From the NCBI RefSeq assembly GCF_003287955.1, contig NZ_QMKP01000002.1, positions 186,001 to 250,000 of the forward strand: 64,000 nt of DNA, written 5' to 3'. The position numbers were made by a program, and so were the translations under genes. The stretch comes from Arthrobacter sp. AQ5-06 (lineage in GTDB: Bacteria; Actinomycetota; Actinomycetes; Actinomycetales; Micrococcaceae). Of this stretch, positions 1 through 8,108 are shown piece by piece (positions within the stretch are counted from its first letter, which is position 1; each line of letters opens with the position of its first letter). The notes below the pieces were generated by a model. The model made no database searches. It worked only from the letters and a program-made list of their open reading frames with translations, and had not been told where the DNA came from.

Positions 1-1
1 G

Positions 2-757
2 GACCTCACCGAACCGGCCACCCTCGCAGCTGCATGCCAGGGCGTCGATACCGTGATTGCCACCGCGACGGCGATCACCCGACGTCTCGCAGGGACCTAC
101 CCCGCGACCATACGGTCTGCCGACGAGGACGGTACGCGCTCGCTGGTGGACGCTGCCGAGGCTGCGGGCGTACGCCGCTTCGTCTACATTTCCTTCGCCG
201 GAGCTGACGCCGGCATCGGCACGCCGTTGGAACGCGCCAAGATTGCCACCGAAAAGCACCTGGCCAACTCCGTGATGCAGACTGTCATCGCCCGCTCAGA
301 CGCGTTCCAGGAAGTCCACCTCTCCCCCATGGCGCGTTTCGACATAGCCGCCGGAAAAGTATCAGTCATCGGCAGGGGGGACACCGGGCGGCGCTGGGTG
401 GCCATCGAGGACGTCGCAGCCCTCCTGGCAGCGTTGGCACTCGAGCCCAACCCGCCGGCGCTGCTCGAGTTCGGCGGTCCCGAGCCGCTCACGAAGAATG
501 AGGCCATCGCCATCGCCGAGGACCTCACCGGTCGCCGAATGAAAGTGCAGCGCATGCCCCGCCTCGTCGCGCGCGTTGCGAGCAGGCTACTGGGCCGCCG
601 CAACGATGCCCTCGCCTCTGTGTTCGGCGCCGGGGTGCATCAGGACACTTGCGAGGCCACTTGGGACGACAGGCCCTTGCGTCAGCGCGGGATCAACCCC
701 AGGTCCGCGAGCGACTTCCTCCGGGAGCAGGCCAGCCAAGCCAGGAATTCTTCCTGA
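2..757 (+). CDS. NmrA-like NAD(P)-binding protein, 5' truncated
   Basis: The gene enters from the left window edge: the frame is open from base 2 and reads DLTEPATLAAACQGVDTVI before the first possible internal start near base 53, so the N-terminal Rossmann glycine motif lies outside. The visible 251 residues match the NmrA/atypical short-chain dehydrogenase family: VIATATAI after the second strand, then GTRSLVDAAEAAGVRRFVYI, the typical strand and helix around the family's 'YIS' segment, and a C-terminal substrate lobe with EFGGPEPLTKNEAIAIAEDL. Such proteins bind NAD(P) and act as quinone or sugar-nucleotide-type reductases or as redox sensors; the substrate cannot be read here. It faces the two tRNA genes and ends just before a hairpin shared by both strands. 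Confidence 0.8.
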   Translation, partial: DLTEPATLAAACQGVDTVIATATAITRRLAGTYPATIRSADEDGTRSLVDAAEAAGVRRFVYISFAGADAGIGTPLERAKIATEKHLANSVMQTVIARSDAFQEVHLSPMARFDIAAGKVSVIGRGDTGRRWVAIEDVAALLAALALEPNPPALLEFGGPEPLTKNEAIAIAEDLTGRRMKVQRMPRLVARVASRLLGRRNDALASVFGAGVHQDTCEATWDDRPLRQRGINPRSASDFLREQASQARNSS

Positions 758-767
758 AAAAACAGAA

Positions 768-799
768 AAGCCCCCGAAATCCTGGGATCCCGGGGGCTT
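768..799. terminator. Bidirectional hairpin terminator
   Basis: AAGCCCCCG (768-776) pairs with CGGGGGCTT (791-799). An A-rich run just left of it gives a U-tract for transcripts of the minus-strand tRNA genes, and the + strand gene stops 11 bases before it. Confidence 0.75.
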
Positions 800-805
800 A
801 GCCTG

Positions 806-879
806 TAGCGGTGGGGAGGCTCGATCTCCCGACCTCACGATTATGAGTCGTGCGCTCTAACCAACTGAGCTACACCGCC
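806..879 (-). tRNA. tRNA-Met (CAT)
   Basis: Read on the minus strand, the 74-base cloverleaf has acceptor GGCGGTG pairing with CACCGCT plus discriminator A, T8-A9, a D arm GTAGCTCAGTTGGTTAGAGC, and a seven-base anticodon loop CTCATAA with CAT. The T arm is GGGAGATCGAGCCTCCC. The 3' CCA is not encoded. The first acceptor pair is G-T. It looks like an elongator methionine tRNA, since it lacks the three GC pairs of initiator tRNA in the anticodon stem; a CAT tRNA for isoleucine is the alternative. It lies downstream of tRNA-Thr on the same strand, probably in one transcript. Confidence 0.93.
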
Positions 880-941
880 ACGAATGAGAAAAACCTGCGC
901 CAAGCCGGTCAAAAACCGCCTTGACACAGGCCCTCATCCAG

Positions 942-1013
942 AGCCCCCCACCGGAATCGATCCGGTGACCTCGTTCTTACCAAGAACGCGCTCTACCACT
1001 GAGCTAGGGGGGC
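942..1013 (-). tRNA. tRNA-Thr (GGT)
   Basis: On the minus strand the 72-base gene has acceptor GCCCCCC with 3' GGGGGGC and discriminator T, a D arm TAGCTCAGTGGTAGAGC, anticodon stem CGTTC/GAACG with loop TTGGTAA (anticodon GGT), and T arm CACCGGATCGATTCCGGTG. CCA is not encoded. It is the first gene of a tRNA-Thr/tRNA-Met pair separated by 62 bases. Confidence 0.95.
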
Positions 1014-1194
1014 AACGAGTAAATACTCTACCGGAAGATTTGGCCACCAACAAATCGGCTCCAGAACGACGCCGGCGGCGCCAAAAATGCCGGAAATCCG
1101 GGCCCCTGGGGCCTTCGGACGGCCCATAAACGGGCCCGGGAACGGATCCCGGAGAGGATGTGACGAAGCGAACTTAAGCACCAAACTTAAAGCA

Positions 1195-1223
1195 GAACGG
1201 GCCGGCAGAAAGCCGGCCCGTTC
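1195..1223 (-). terminator. Terminator of the DEAD-box helicase gene
   Basis: GAACGGGCCGGC (1195-1206) and GCCGGCCCGTTC (1212-1223) form a perfect 12-bp stem with a five-base loop, 25 bases past the helicase stop codon. In the minus direction it is followed by a moderately T-rich stretch. The rest of 1014-1247 shows no gene. Confidence 0.8.
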
Positions 1224-1247
1224 TCAATTCACCTTAGGAAGCAGTGG

Positions 1248-3491
1248 TTACCACTTGTTTCGGGGCTTGAAGCCGCCTTCGGTGCGCGGCTTGCGTGCCG
1301 CGTCGGTGCCCACGCTGCGCTCGTTGCGGTCGCTGAAGGAGCGGCCGCCGCGGTCAGCGGAGCTACGCTCGCCGTCGGTCTTGCGGAATTCCTTCTTGAA
1401 CCCGCCGTTGCCCTTGAAGTTGCCGCCACGGTCGCCGCCACCGGCGCCACCGCCGGAGTAACCACCACGGTCGCCACCGCCGGAGTAACCACCGCGGTCG
1501 CCACCGCCACGGTTGCCCTGGTAGCCGCCACGCTCGCCGCCACGGCTGCCCTGGTAGCCGCCACGCTCGCCGTCACCGGAGGGCTTGCGGCCGTTATCCA
1601 GCTCGAGGTGGATCAGCTCGCCACCGATCCGGGTGCGGGACAGCGCCTTCAGCTGGTCGGCGCTGAGGTCCGCCGGGAGCTCCACGAGGGAGTGGTCCGC
1701 ACGGATGTCGATGCCGCCAATGTTGGCCGAGGAGATGCCGCCCTCGTTGGCAATGGCGCCAACGATGGAACCCGGCATGACGCGCTGGCGGCGTCCGACG
1801 GCGATCCGGTAGGTGGCATTGCCTTCGGTCAGCGTACGGGTCGGGCCACGTGAGCCGAAGCCGTCCTTGGAGCGCTCGCGCTTCTGGAAATCGGGAGCTG
1901 CGGCCAGTTCCTTGACCAGCAGCGGCTGACCGCCCTGGGCCATCACGGCCAGCGCAGCAGCGATCTCCGAGGCCGGCACGTTGTGCTCTTCCTCATAGGA
2001 GGAGATGAGGTCGCGGAACGCCGCAACGTCCTCGGACTCGAGGGTCTCCGTGATGCGCTCGGCGAACTTGCCCAGGCGCAGCGTGTTGACGGTCTCGGCC
2101 GTGGGCAGGTGCATCTGCTCCACCGGCTGGCGTGTTGCCTTTTCGATGGAACGCAGCAGGTACTTCTCCCGCGGCGTCATGAACAGGATGGCGTCGCCGG
2201 AACGGCCTGCACGGCCGGTGCGGCCAATGCGGTGGACGTAGGACTCGGTGTCATGCGGGATGTCGTAGTTGACCACGTGGCTGATGCGCTCAACGTCAAG
2301 GCCGCGGGCCGCGACGTCGGTGGCCACCAGGATATCGATGCGGCCTTCCTTCAGCGCCTCGACTGTGCGTTCGCGCTGCTGCTGCGGGATGTCGCCGTTG
2401 ATGGCGGCAGCCTGGAAGCCGCGGGCCTTCAGCTTGTCAGCCAGGTCCTCGGTCGCCATCTTGGTGCGCACGAAGGCGATAACGCCGTCGAACTCTTCAA
2501 CCTCGAGGATGCGGGTCAGGGCGTCAAGCTTGTGCGGGCCCATAACCTGCAGGTACCGCTGGCGGGTGTTGGCGCCGGTGGTGGTCTTGGACTTGACCGA
2601 GATCTCGGCCGGGTTGTTCAGGTACTGCTTGGACATGCGGCGGATCTGGCTCGGCATGGTGGCCGAGAACAGTGCCACCTGGCGGTCCGACGGGGTCTGC
2701 TGGAAGATCTGCTCCACGTCTTCGGCGAAGCCCATGCGCAGCATTTCGTCGGCCTCGTCCAGCACCAGGTACTGGAGCTCGGACAGGTCCAGGGAACCCT
2801 TGGAGATGTGGTCGATCACACGGCCGGGCGTACCGACGACAACCTGGGCACCGCGGCGCAGGCCGGCGAGCTGGGGGCCGTAGGCGGAGCCGCCGTAGAC
2901 GGGGAGGACGGTGAAGTCATCGATGTGCTTGGCGTACGAGGTGAAGGCCTCGGCAACCTGGAGCGCCAGCTCGCGGGTCGGGGCCAGGACCAGGGCCTGG
3001 GTCTTGCGGGACGGGCCGTTGAGGTCGTGGAGTTCGGCCAGGCGGGACAGTGCCGGTACTGCGAATGCTGCAGTCTTACCGGTGCCGGTCTGGGCGAGGC
3101 CCACGACGTCGCGGCCTTCAAGCAGCAGCGGGATGGTTGCTGCCTGGATGGGGGAAGGCTTTTCGTAGCCGACATCCTGCAGGGCGGCGAGGACGCGGGG
3201 GTCGATGCCGAGATCGGCGAACTTGACGCCCTCTTCTTCGGCTTCCTCGGCCTTGACGGGGGCTTCCTCAGCCTTAGCTGCGGGAGCCTCTTCGACCTTG
3301 GCGGCAGGCGCCTCGGTCTGAGCGGCAGGCGCTTCTTCGACCTTGGCGGGGGCTTCTTCAGCGGGAGCGGTGGGGGCTTCAGCTTCAGTGACGGCGGGCT
3401 CTGCTGCGGGGGCAACGGCCTCGGTGAATTCGACGGCGACGGTCTCGGCAGTTACTGCTTCGGCGGTGGAGTCGTTTTGATTTTCGGGCAT
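1248..3491 (-). CDS. DEAD-box ATP-dependent RNA helicase (DeaD/CsdA type)
   Basis: A 747-residue ATP-dependent RNA helicase that unwinds structured RNA, as in cold adaptation, ribosome assembly and mRNA decay. Residues 1-88 are a low-complexity Ala/Glu/Pro tail with repeats of the type EEAPA. The helicase core follows: Walker A AQTGTGKT at 133-140, PTRELA near 171, DEAD at 245-248, SAT at 276-278 and HRIGRTGR at 421-428. Around 565-640 there is a DbpA/CsdA-type RNA-binding domain (VGRRQRVMPGSIVGAIANEG), and a Gly/Arg-rich tail with GGERGGYQG-like repeats spans about 650-700. The start is supported by GAGGAAA upstream of ATG. The N-terminal acidic tail is longer than in E. coli CsdA, and the RGG tail probably adds non-specific RNA affinity. 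It is transcribed alone, with a long gene-free region upstream. Confidence 0.96.
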   Translation of the reverse strand: MPENQNDSTAEAVTAETVAVEFTEAVAPAAEPAVTEAEAPTAPAEEAPAKVEEAPAAQTEAPAAKVEEAPAAKAEEAPVKAEEAEEEGVKFADLGIDPRVLAALQDVGYEKPSPIQAATIPLLLEGRDVVGLAQTGTGKTAAFAVPALSRLAELHDLNGPSRKTQALVLAPTRELALQVAEAFTSYAKHIDDFTVLPVYGGSAYGPQLAGLRRGAQVVVGTPGRVIDHISKGSLDLSELQYLVLDEADEMLRMGFAEDVEQIFQQTPSDRQVALFSATMPSQIRRMSKQYLNNPAEISVKSKTTTGANTRQRYLQVMGPHKLDALTRILEVEEFDGVIAFVRTKMATEDLADKLKARGFQAAAINGDIPQQQRERTVEALKEGRIDILVATDVAARGLDVERISHVVNYDIPHDTESYVHRIGRTGRAGRSGDAILFMTPREKYLLRSIEKATRQPVEQMHLPTAETVNTLRLGKFAERITETLESEDVAAFRDLISSYEEEHNVPASEIAAALAVMAQGGQPLLVKELAAAPDFQKRERSKDGFGSRGPTRTLTEGNATYRIAVGRRQRVMPGSIVGAIANEGGISSANIGGIDIRADHSLVELPADLSADQLKALSRTRIGGELIHLELDNGRKPSGDGERGGYQGSRGGERGGYQGNRGGGDRGGYSGGGDRGGYSGGGAGGGDRGGNFKGNGGFKKEFRKTDGERSSADRGGRSFSDRNERSVGTDAARKPRTEGGFKPRNKW

Positions 3492-3899
3492 AGGGAAATT
3501 TCCTCATCCATAGGGGGCCAGGCGGCACAACCCGAGGTGAGCGGAGCCGCAGTACGTGTGCCGTGGGTGCCGGGCATACATTGACCGGCCGGTCACTTAG
3601 AAGTCCGGCGCTTTCGCAATCCCGTGGCAGGACTTCCCGCTGCATCTCTTGGCTGCTATCCCAGCAGTCTGTACAGCGTTTTCTTTAGCCGGCTCTCCCT
3701 ATGAAAATGCCCGCATCACAATAGCGGGCCCCAACACTTGCCAGTCCTGCCTCAAAAATTGGGCAGGAATAAGGGATTTCCGGAGTGGGGGATGTTTCAA
3801 GTGTAAGGTACGGATCCGCTTTGCGGCTAATTGAACGTACGACGGCGGCGGTGAGCTTGCGCACACGGCCGTCGGTTCCATACGGCTGAGGCCGTAACG
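3492..3899. other. Gene-free 408-bp region upstream of the helicase
   Basis: No convincing coding frame is seen. It holds the helicase ribosome-binding site, a 14-bp palindrome at 3582-3595 and a small inverted repeat (GCCCGC 3709-3714 / GCGGGC 3724-3729). It must carry the helicase promoter and possibly a long 5' leader, as is common for cold-induced helicase mRNAs. It also holds the downstream end of the MOSC gene, which has only a weak hairpin. Confidence 0.5.
3582..3595. promoter_or_regulatory. 14-bp perfect palindrome, possible operator
   Basis: TGACCGGCCGGTCA is perfectly self-complementary and lies about 90 bases upstream of the helicase start codon. This size and symmetry suit a TetR-like or similar dimeric repressor. 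No regulator gene is adjacent, so the assignment is inference. Confidence 0.4.
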
Positions 3900-4553
3900 C
3901 TACCGTCCCAGCCGCCGCAATAGCGCCTCAAAGGTGTCGTGGTACTCGGGCTGGAGGCGGATCTCACCGTCGGCGTCGGCATCCCTCAATGCTTCCATAG
4001 ACTCAAGGTCAGGTTCGCTGAACCACTTTCCGATGGTGATGCCGTGGGTCGGCACGAAAAGCCGGTGGATGTGGTCGCCGGCCTGGACGGTACCGGTGCG
4101 GATCACGCGCAGGTAGGTACCAACCCGGCCCGCTTCCGTGAAGCGCTTGACCCATTGCGGCTCCCCCATCCGACGCTGGAAGGCGGCGCACGGGACGCGC
4201 GGCGAGGTGACTTCAACTTCGACGTCGAGCCCGATCTTCCAGCGTTCCCCGATCACTGCCCCGGTGGTTTCGATGCCCGCAACACGGAGGTTCTCGCCGA
4301 AGATCCCGGGCGGGACGTCGCGCTGAAGCTCCTTCGCCCAGTAGTCGGCATCATCCTGGGAGTAGGCGTAGATGGCCTGGTCCTCCCCGCCATGGTGGAC
4401 CCGGCTCGCCTGGACGTCACCGTGGAGGCCGAGTTTGTGGACACGTACCGGGCCCTCCACCGGGCGCTTGTCGATGGCCGTGACGCCCACGTTCCCCTCG
4501 TCGGCGAGGAGTTGGTGGACGCGGCAGATGGCAAGCACAGATGCGGTTTCCAT
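3900..4553 (-). CDS. MOSC domain protein (YiiM-like)
   Basis: A 217-residue MOSC-domain protein. The family carries sulfur or a molybdenum-cofactor-derived group; the closest well-known member, YiiM, helps detoxify N-hydroxylated bases and compounds. Visible family features are GLHGDVQ near 42-48, HHGGEDQAIYAY at about 53-64, GENLR at 86-90, and SPRVPCAAF with the conserved cysteine at about residue 122. A longer frame reaches base 4616, but the alignment-like start METASVLAICRVHQL at 4553 fits the family better and avoids a proline-rich non-family extension. It is divergent from the YgiB-like gene, sharing about 170 bases of promoter region. Confidence 0.88.
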   Translation of the reverse strand: METASVLAICRVHQLLADEGNVGVTAIDKRPVEGPVRVHKLGLHGDVQASRVHHGGEDQAIYAYSQDDADYWAKELQRDVPPGIFGENLRVAGIETTGAVIGERWKIGLDVEVEVTSPRVPCAAFQRRMGEPQWVKRFTEAGRVGTYLRVIRTGTVQAGDHIHRLFVPTHGITIGKWFSEPDLESMEALRDADADGEIRLQPEYHDTFEALLRRLGR

Positions 4554-4722
4554 GGCTCCAGTGTAGGTTCCCGGGCACGCTTTGGGACTGGGCGGCAGGG
4601 TGGGGACTTCTCCCACGGTCTCCTCTCGCAGCCGGCGGGGGCAGCGGCTAGGCTGAAGTCAGGATTGAGCTTCCGGCGCACAGCTGCGCCCACATTCAGC
4701 ATGGACTACCAAGGGGGACGTC

Positions 4723-5316
4723 ATGGACCCGAAAAAGGACCAAGGCAACGGTCCGGACAAAGACCATGCCAAGGACCAAGGCAACGGTCAAGGCAAGGAC
4801 CCGGGGGCGCCGAAGCCGCCGCCGTGGCAGGTTCCGAAGCCGGAGCTGCGGCCTGAACTCCTGAATGAACCCCTTCCCACGGTTGATCCCTTTGCCCGGG
4901 AGCACAAACGCCAGGGCCAGGATGCCGCCGCGCGCAAGAAGCGTTCCCAGCGGCGGACCGTTGTGGTGGGGCTGGGAGTCACGGCACTCCTCGCCGGCAC
5001 CATCACCGCCGTCGTGGCCAGCAACCAGGATGAGGCCGACTACGCCCAGGTCTGCTTCAACGACGAAACCGGCGAGCGCGTGGAGGACACGCAGTGCAAC
5101 AGTTCGGCCGGCCGCAGCGGTGCACTCTACGCGTGGTACTTCTACTCCCGCGGCGCCAGCGTTCCCGGGGTGGGCCAGAACCGGTCCTCGTACCCGAGCT
5201 ACACCAGCACCATCCCCAGCGGCGCCAAGGCTTCCACCGGGTACAGCACCAGGGGCGGAACGGTCAGCAGGGGCGGCTTTGGCAGCAGCTCCAAGGGCGG
5301 AAGCACGGGGGGCTAG
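4723..5316 (+). CDS. YgiB-like (DUF1190-type) membrane-anchored protein
   Basis: A 197-residue protein with three visible parts. Residues 1-75 are a charged, repetitive cytoplasmic tail (KDQGNG repeated, then proline-rich). One membrane helix covers about 79-99 (TVVVGLGVTALLAGTITAVV). The outside domain has two cysteines (CFNDETGERVEDTQC) and ends in a Ser/Gly-rich tail with TVSRGGFGSSS. That tail is strikingly like the end of E. coli YgiB (TVTRGGFGES). The next gene is a YgiC homologue, so the ygiB-ygiC order of enterobacteria is kept. Function is unknown; an extracytoplasmic role linked to the ATP-grasp partner is inference. The stop is two bases before the GTG start of the next gene. Confidence 0.78.
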   Translation: MDPKKDQGNGPDKDHAKDQGNGQGKDPGAPKPPPWQVPKPELRPELLNEPLPTVDPFAREHKRQGQDAAARKKRSQRRTVVVGLGVTALLAGTITAVVASNQDEADYAQVCFNDETGERVEDTQCNSSAGRSGALYAWYFYSRGASVPGVGQNRSSYPSYTSTIPSGAKASTGYSTRGGTVSRGGFGSSSKGGSTGG

Positions 5317-5317
5317 C

Positions 5318-6529
5318 GTGAAGCGGTTGTTATCGGAGCCCAGGCCTGACTGGAAGCAGAAGATCGAAGAGCAGGGCCTGGTCTTCTCCACCACCACCAT
5401 GCCCGACGGCCGGAAGATTGAATACTGGAACGAGGCGGCCTACTACGAATTCACCATGGACGAGGTGGAGACGCTGGAGGTCACGGCCGAGGACATGCAC
5501 AAGATGTGCCTGGAGGCAGCCAAGTTCCTGGCCACCGGCGCCATGGGGAACATCGGCATCGGCCCGCAGGCATTGGAGCTCGCGGCTGAGTCTTTGCAGG
5601 CCGCGGACATGGATGTCTACGGGCGCTTCGACTTTATCTATGACGGCCAGGGCGGACCCGCCAAGATGCTGGAGTACAACGCCGACACCCCTACCGGCCT
5701 GATCGAGGCCGCGGTCGCGCAATGGTTCTGGCTGCAGGACGTGTTCCCGGAAAGGGACCAGTGGAACGGCATCCACGAGGCCCTGATCCGGCAGTGGAAG
5801 CAAATGCAGTACCGCACCGGCATGAGCACGCTCCACATCGCCCATTCCGAGGCTGAGGAGTCTGGCGAGGACTGGATGACGGCCGCCTACATGCGGGACG
5901 TGGCCAGCCAGGCGGGCTGGACCACCATCGGCATCAACATGTCCGATATCGGCTGGGATCCCAACCTGAACCGCTTTGTGGACCTGGACAACTTCATGAT
6001 CAGCACCATGTTCAAGCTGTACCCCTGGGAGCTGATGATGAAGGAGCCGTTCGGGCACCGGCTGCTGCAGCGCGCACACAATCCCCGCTGGGTGGAGCCT
6101 GCGTGGAAGATGCTGCTCTCCAACAAGGCCTTGCTGGCTGCGCTGTGGCACCTGTACCCGGACCACCCCAACCTGCTGCCCGCCTACCTCAACGAGCCCG
6201 GACCCCTGAAGGAATGGGTGGCCAAGCCGCTGCACGGACGCGAAGGCGACAATATCAGGATCCATGCCCCGGGCATCAGCCTGGAGCAGCCCGGCGGGTA
6301 CGGCCGTGAGGGCTGGTGCTACCAGCAGTTCCATTCGCTGCCCGATTTCGACGGCAACCACCCCGTCCTTGGCCTCTGGGTGGTGGACGGCGAATCCGTG
6401 GGCTGCGGGATACGGGAATCGAACGGCCCCATCACCGACTACTTCTGCCGTTTTGTGCCCAACACCATCGACGCCCCGGCGCCGCTTTCAGCGCAGGCCC
6501 ACTCCAGCAAGGCAGGTATCGCACTATGA
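5318..6529 (+). CDS. YgiC-like ATP-grasp ligase (glutathionylspermidine synthase family)
   Basis: A 403-residue protein homologous to the synthetase half of glutathionylspermidine synthase and to E. coli YgiC/YjfC. It carries the family stretches RPDWKQK near the N-terminus, AAYYEFTMDEVETLE, LLEYNADTPT-type (here MLEYNADTPTGLIEAAVAQW), FKLYPWE, EPAWKMLLSNKALL, HPNLLPAY and a final GYGREGWCYQQF...GLWVVDG. No amidase domain precedes it. The family ligates a peptide carboxylate to an amine using ATP, but actinobacteria of this kind use mycothiol rather than glutathione, so glutathionylspermidine is an unlikely product and the real substrates are open. The GTG start at 5318 is chosen because it directly follows the YgiB-like stop and begins VKRLLSEPRPDW as in homologues. 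It probably works with the preceding protein and the following permease. Confidence 0.85.
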   Translation: MKRLLSEPRPDWKQKIEEQGLVFSTTTMPDGRKIEYWNEAAYYEFTMDEVETLEVTAEDMHKMCLEAAKFLATGAMGNIGIGPQALELAAESLQAADMDVYGRFDFIYDGQGGPAKMLEYNADTPTGLIEAAVAQWFWLQDVFPERDQWNGIHEALIRQWKQMQYRTGMSTLHIAHSEAEESGEDWMTAAYMRDVASQAGWTTIGINMSDIGWDPNLNRFVDLDNFMISTMFKLYPWELMMKEPFGHRLLQRAHNPRWVEPAWKMLLSNKALLAALWHLYPDHPNLLPAYLNEPGPLKEWVAKPLHGREGDNIRIHAPGISLEQPGGYGREGWCYQQFHSLPDFDGNHPVLGLWVVDGESVGCGIRESNGPITDYFCRFVPNTIDAPAPLSAQAHSSKAGIAL

Positions 6530-6560
6530 GCCCTCTGATTTTCCCGAGCCCGGTGCCAGT

Positions 6561-8099
6561 ATGAGCGCAGAGACGACGACGGCGGGCGGCGCTTCCGGCG
6601 GACCCTCCGGCGGTGCCGTCCCCGCCAAGGGGCTCCGTGCGGGAATCCTGGACCTCGGCGACTCGGTCATGCTGGGCCTCGCGTCCACGGCGCCCGTGTA
6701 TTCGCTGGCCGCCACGCTGGGCCTGATCGTGGCCGTCAACGGAAACTACACTCCCCTGATTCTGATCCTCGGGTTCATCCCTGTCCTGTTCATCGCCTAC
6801 GCCTTCCGGGAGCTCAACAGCGCCATGCCGGACTGCGGCACCACGTTCACCTGGTCCCGCCGGGCGTTCGGCCCCTGGGCCGGCTGGCTGGGCGGCTGGG
6901 GTGTTGCCCTGGCCGGCATCGTGGTCCTGGCCAACCTTGCACAGGTGGCAGGCCAGTACCTGTGGCTGCTGATCGGCGATGGCTCGCTGGCCGAAAACAA
7001 GGTGGTGGTAACGGCCACCGGCGTGCTGTTCATTGTCTTTATGACCCTGGTGAATTACCGGGGCATCCGGCTGGGCGAGCATGTCCAGCGCGTCCTGACC
7101 TACGTGCAGTATGTCTCGCTGGGCATCTTCGCGCTGGCCATCGTTGTGCGGATCGCGGGCGGGGCATCCGGCGAAGCCACAACCATTCAGGCTTTCGATT
7201 TCGAGTGGTTCAACCCGGCCGGGGCCTTTGCTGATCCGGGCGCCGTGGTGCACGGTGCGCTGCTTGCCCTGTTCATCTACTGGGGCTGGGATACCTGCCT
7301 CGCGGTGAACGAGGAGACCGAGAACCCGTCCATCACGCCGGGGCGTGGCGCCGTGATTTCGGCCTTTGTCCTGGTGGCCATCTACGTCTCCGTTGCCCTG
7401 CTGGTGATGATGTACGCCACCGTGGGCACCGACGGGATCGGCCTGGGCAACGAAGCGAACCAGAGCGACGTCTTCCTGGCCATGAAGGACGTGGTCCTGG
7501 GTCCGTGGGGCTGGCTCATGGTGGTTGCGGTACTGGCTTCGGTGCTCTCGTCCACGCAGACCACCATCCTGCCCACGGCCCGCGGCACACTGTCGATGGG
7601 CGTGCACGGCGCGCTGCCGCCGAAGTTCGGCGAAGTGCACTCGCGCAACCAGACCCCCGGATTCTCCACCCAGGTCATGGGCGCAGCGGCCGTGGTGTAC
7701 TACGTGGCCATGAGTTTCCTCAGCGAAAACCTGCTCTCCGATTCCATCAGCGCCATCAGCCTGTTCATCGCCTTCTACTACGCGCTGACGGGCTTCTCGT
7801 GTTTCTGGTATTTCCGCGGGACCTTCCGGGAATCGGCCCGCAACCTGTGGTTCCGCGGCATCCTTCCGCTGCTCGGGGCTCTTCTGCTGACGGCCGCGTT
7901 CTTCATTTCCGCAGTCCAGATGTGGGATCCGGCGTACGGCGACACGCAGATCTTCGGGGTCGGCGGGGCGTTTGTCAGCGGGGTTGTGCTCCTGGCGCTG
8001 GGCGTCGTCCTGGCCGTTGCCTGCCGGTTCCTGCCGTCAACGCGAGAGTACTTCACCGGGAAGCCGGCGGCGGCGGCCGCCGGTTCGGCGTCGGCCTAA
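6561..8099 (+). CDS. APC-superfamily amino acid/polyamine permease
   Basis: A 512-residue permease with about twelve hydrophobic segments, starting with GLRAGILDLGDSVMLGLAST, the APC-family first helix and consensus. NEETENPSITPGRGAVIS is the conserved cytoplasmic loop found in amino acid/polyamine transporters. The start MSAETTTAGG at 6561 is preceded by a short low-similarity stretch after the YgiC-like stop, so the gene is 31 bases downstream in the same operon. It likely imports an amino acid, amine or polyamine, which could be a substrate of the ATP-grasp enzyme; that link is inference from order. A Gly/Ala-rich N-terminal tail and an Ala-rich C-terminus flank the membrane core. Confidence 0.88.
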   Translation: MSAETTTAGGASGGPSGGAVPAKGLRAGILDLGDSVMLGLASTAPVYSLAATLGLIVAVNGNYTPLILILGFIPVLFIAYAFRELNSAMPDCGTTFTWSRRAFGPWAGWLGGWGVALAGIVVLANLAQVAGQYLWLLIGDGSLAENKVVVTATGVLFIVFMTLVNYRGIRLGEHVQRVLTYVQYVSLGIFALAIVVRIAGGASGEATTIQAFDFEWFNPAGAFADPGAVVHGALLALFIYWGWDTCLAVNEETENPSITPGRGAVISAFVLVAIYVSVALLVMMYATVGTDGIGLGNEANQSDVFLAMKDVVLGPWGWLMVVAVLASVLSSTQTTILPTARGTLSMGVHGALPPKFGEVHSRNQTPGFSTQVMGAAAVVYYVAMSFLSENLLSDSISAISLFIAFYYALTGFSCFWYFRGTFRESARNLWFRGILPLLGALLLTAAFFISAVQMWDPAYGDTQIFGVGGAFVSGVVLLALGVVLAVACRFLPSTREYFTGKPAAAAAGSASA

Positions 8100-8108
8100 G
8101 ATACTCAG

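Noticed and set aside
1983..3584. Large + strand open frame of 533 codons opposite the helicase gene
   Set aside because: It is the antisense shadow of a clear DEAD-box gene; the low-complexity helicase tail has little stop content on the other strand. No family motif is present.
4554..4616. Longer start for the MOSC gene
   Set aside because: The added 21 residues are proline-rich, do not look like the family, and the downstream METAS start fits better.
6526..6564. Short frame MSPLIFPSPVPV starting at the YgiC-like stop
   Set aside because: Only twelve codons, no ribosome-binding support beyond the overlap, and the permease start lies just after; it may be only sequence chance.
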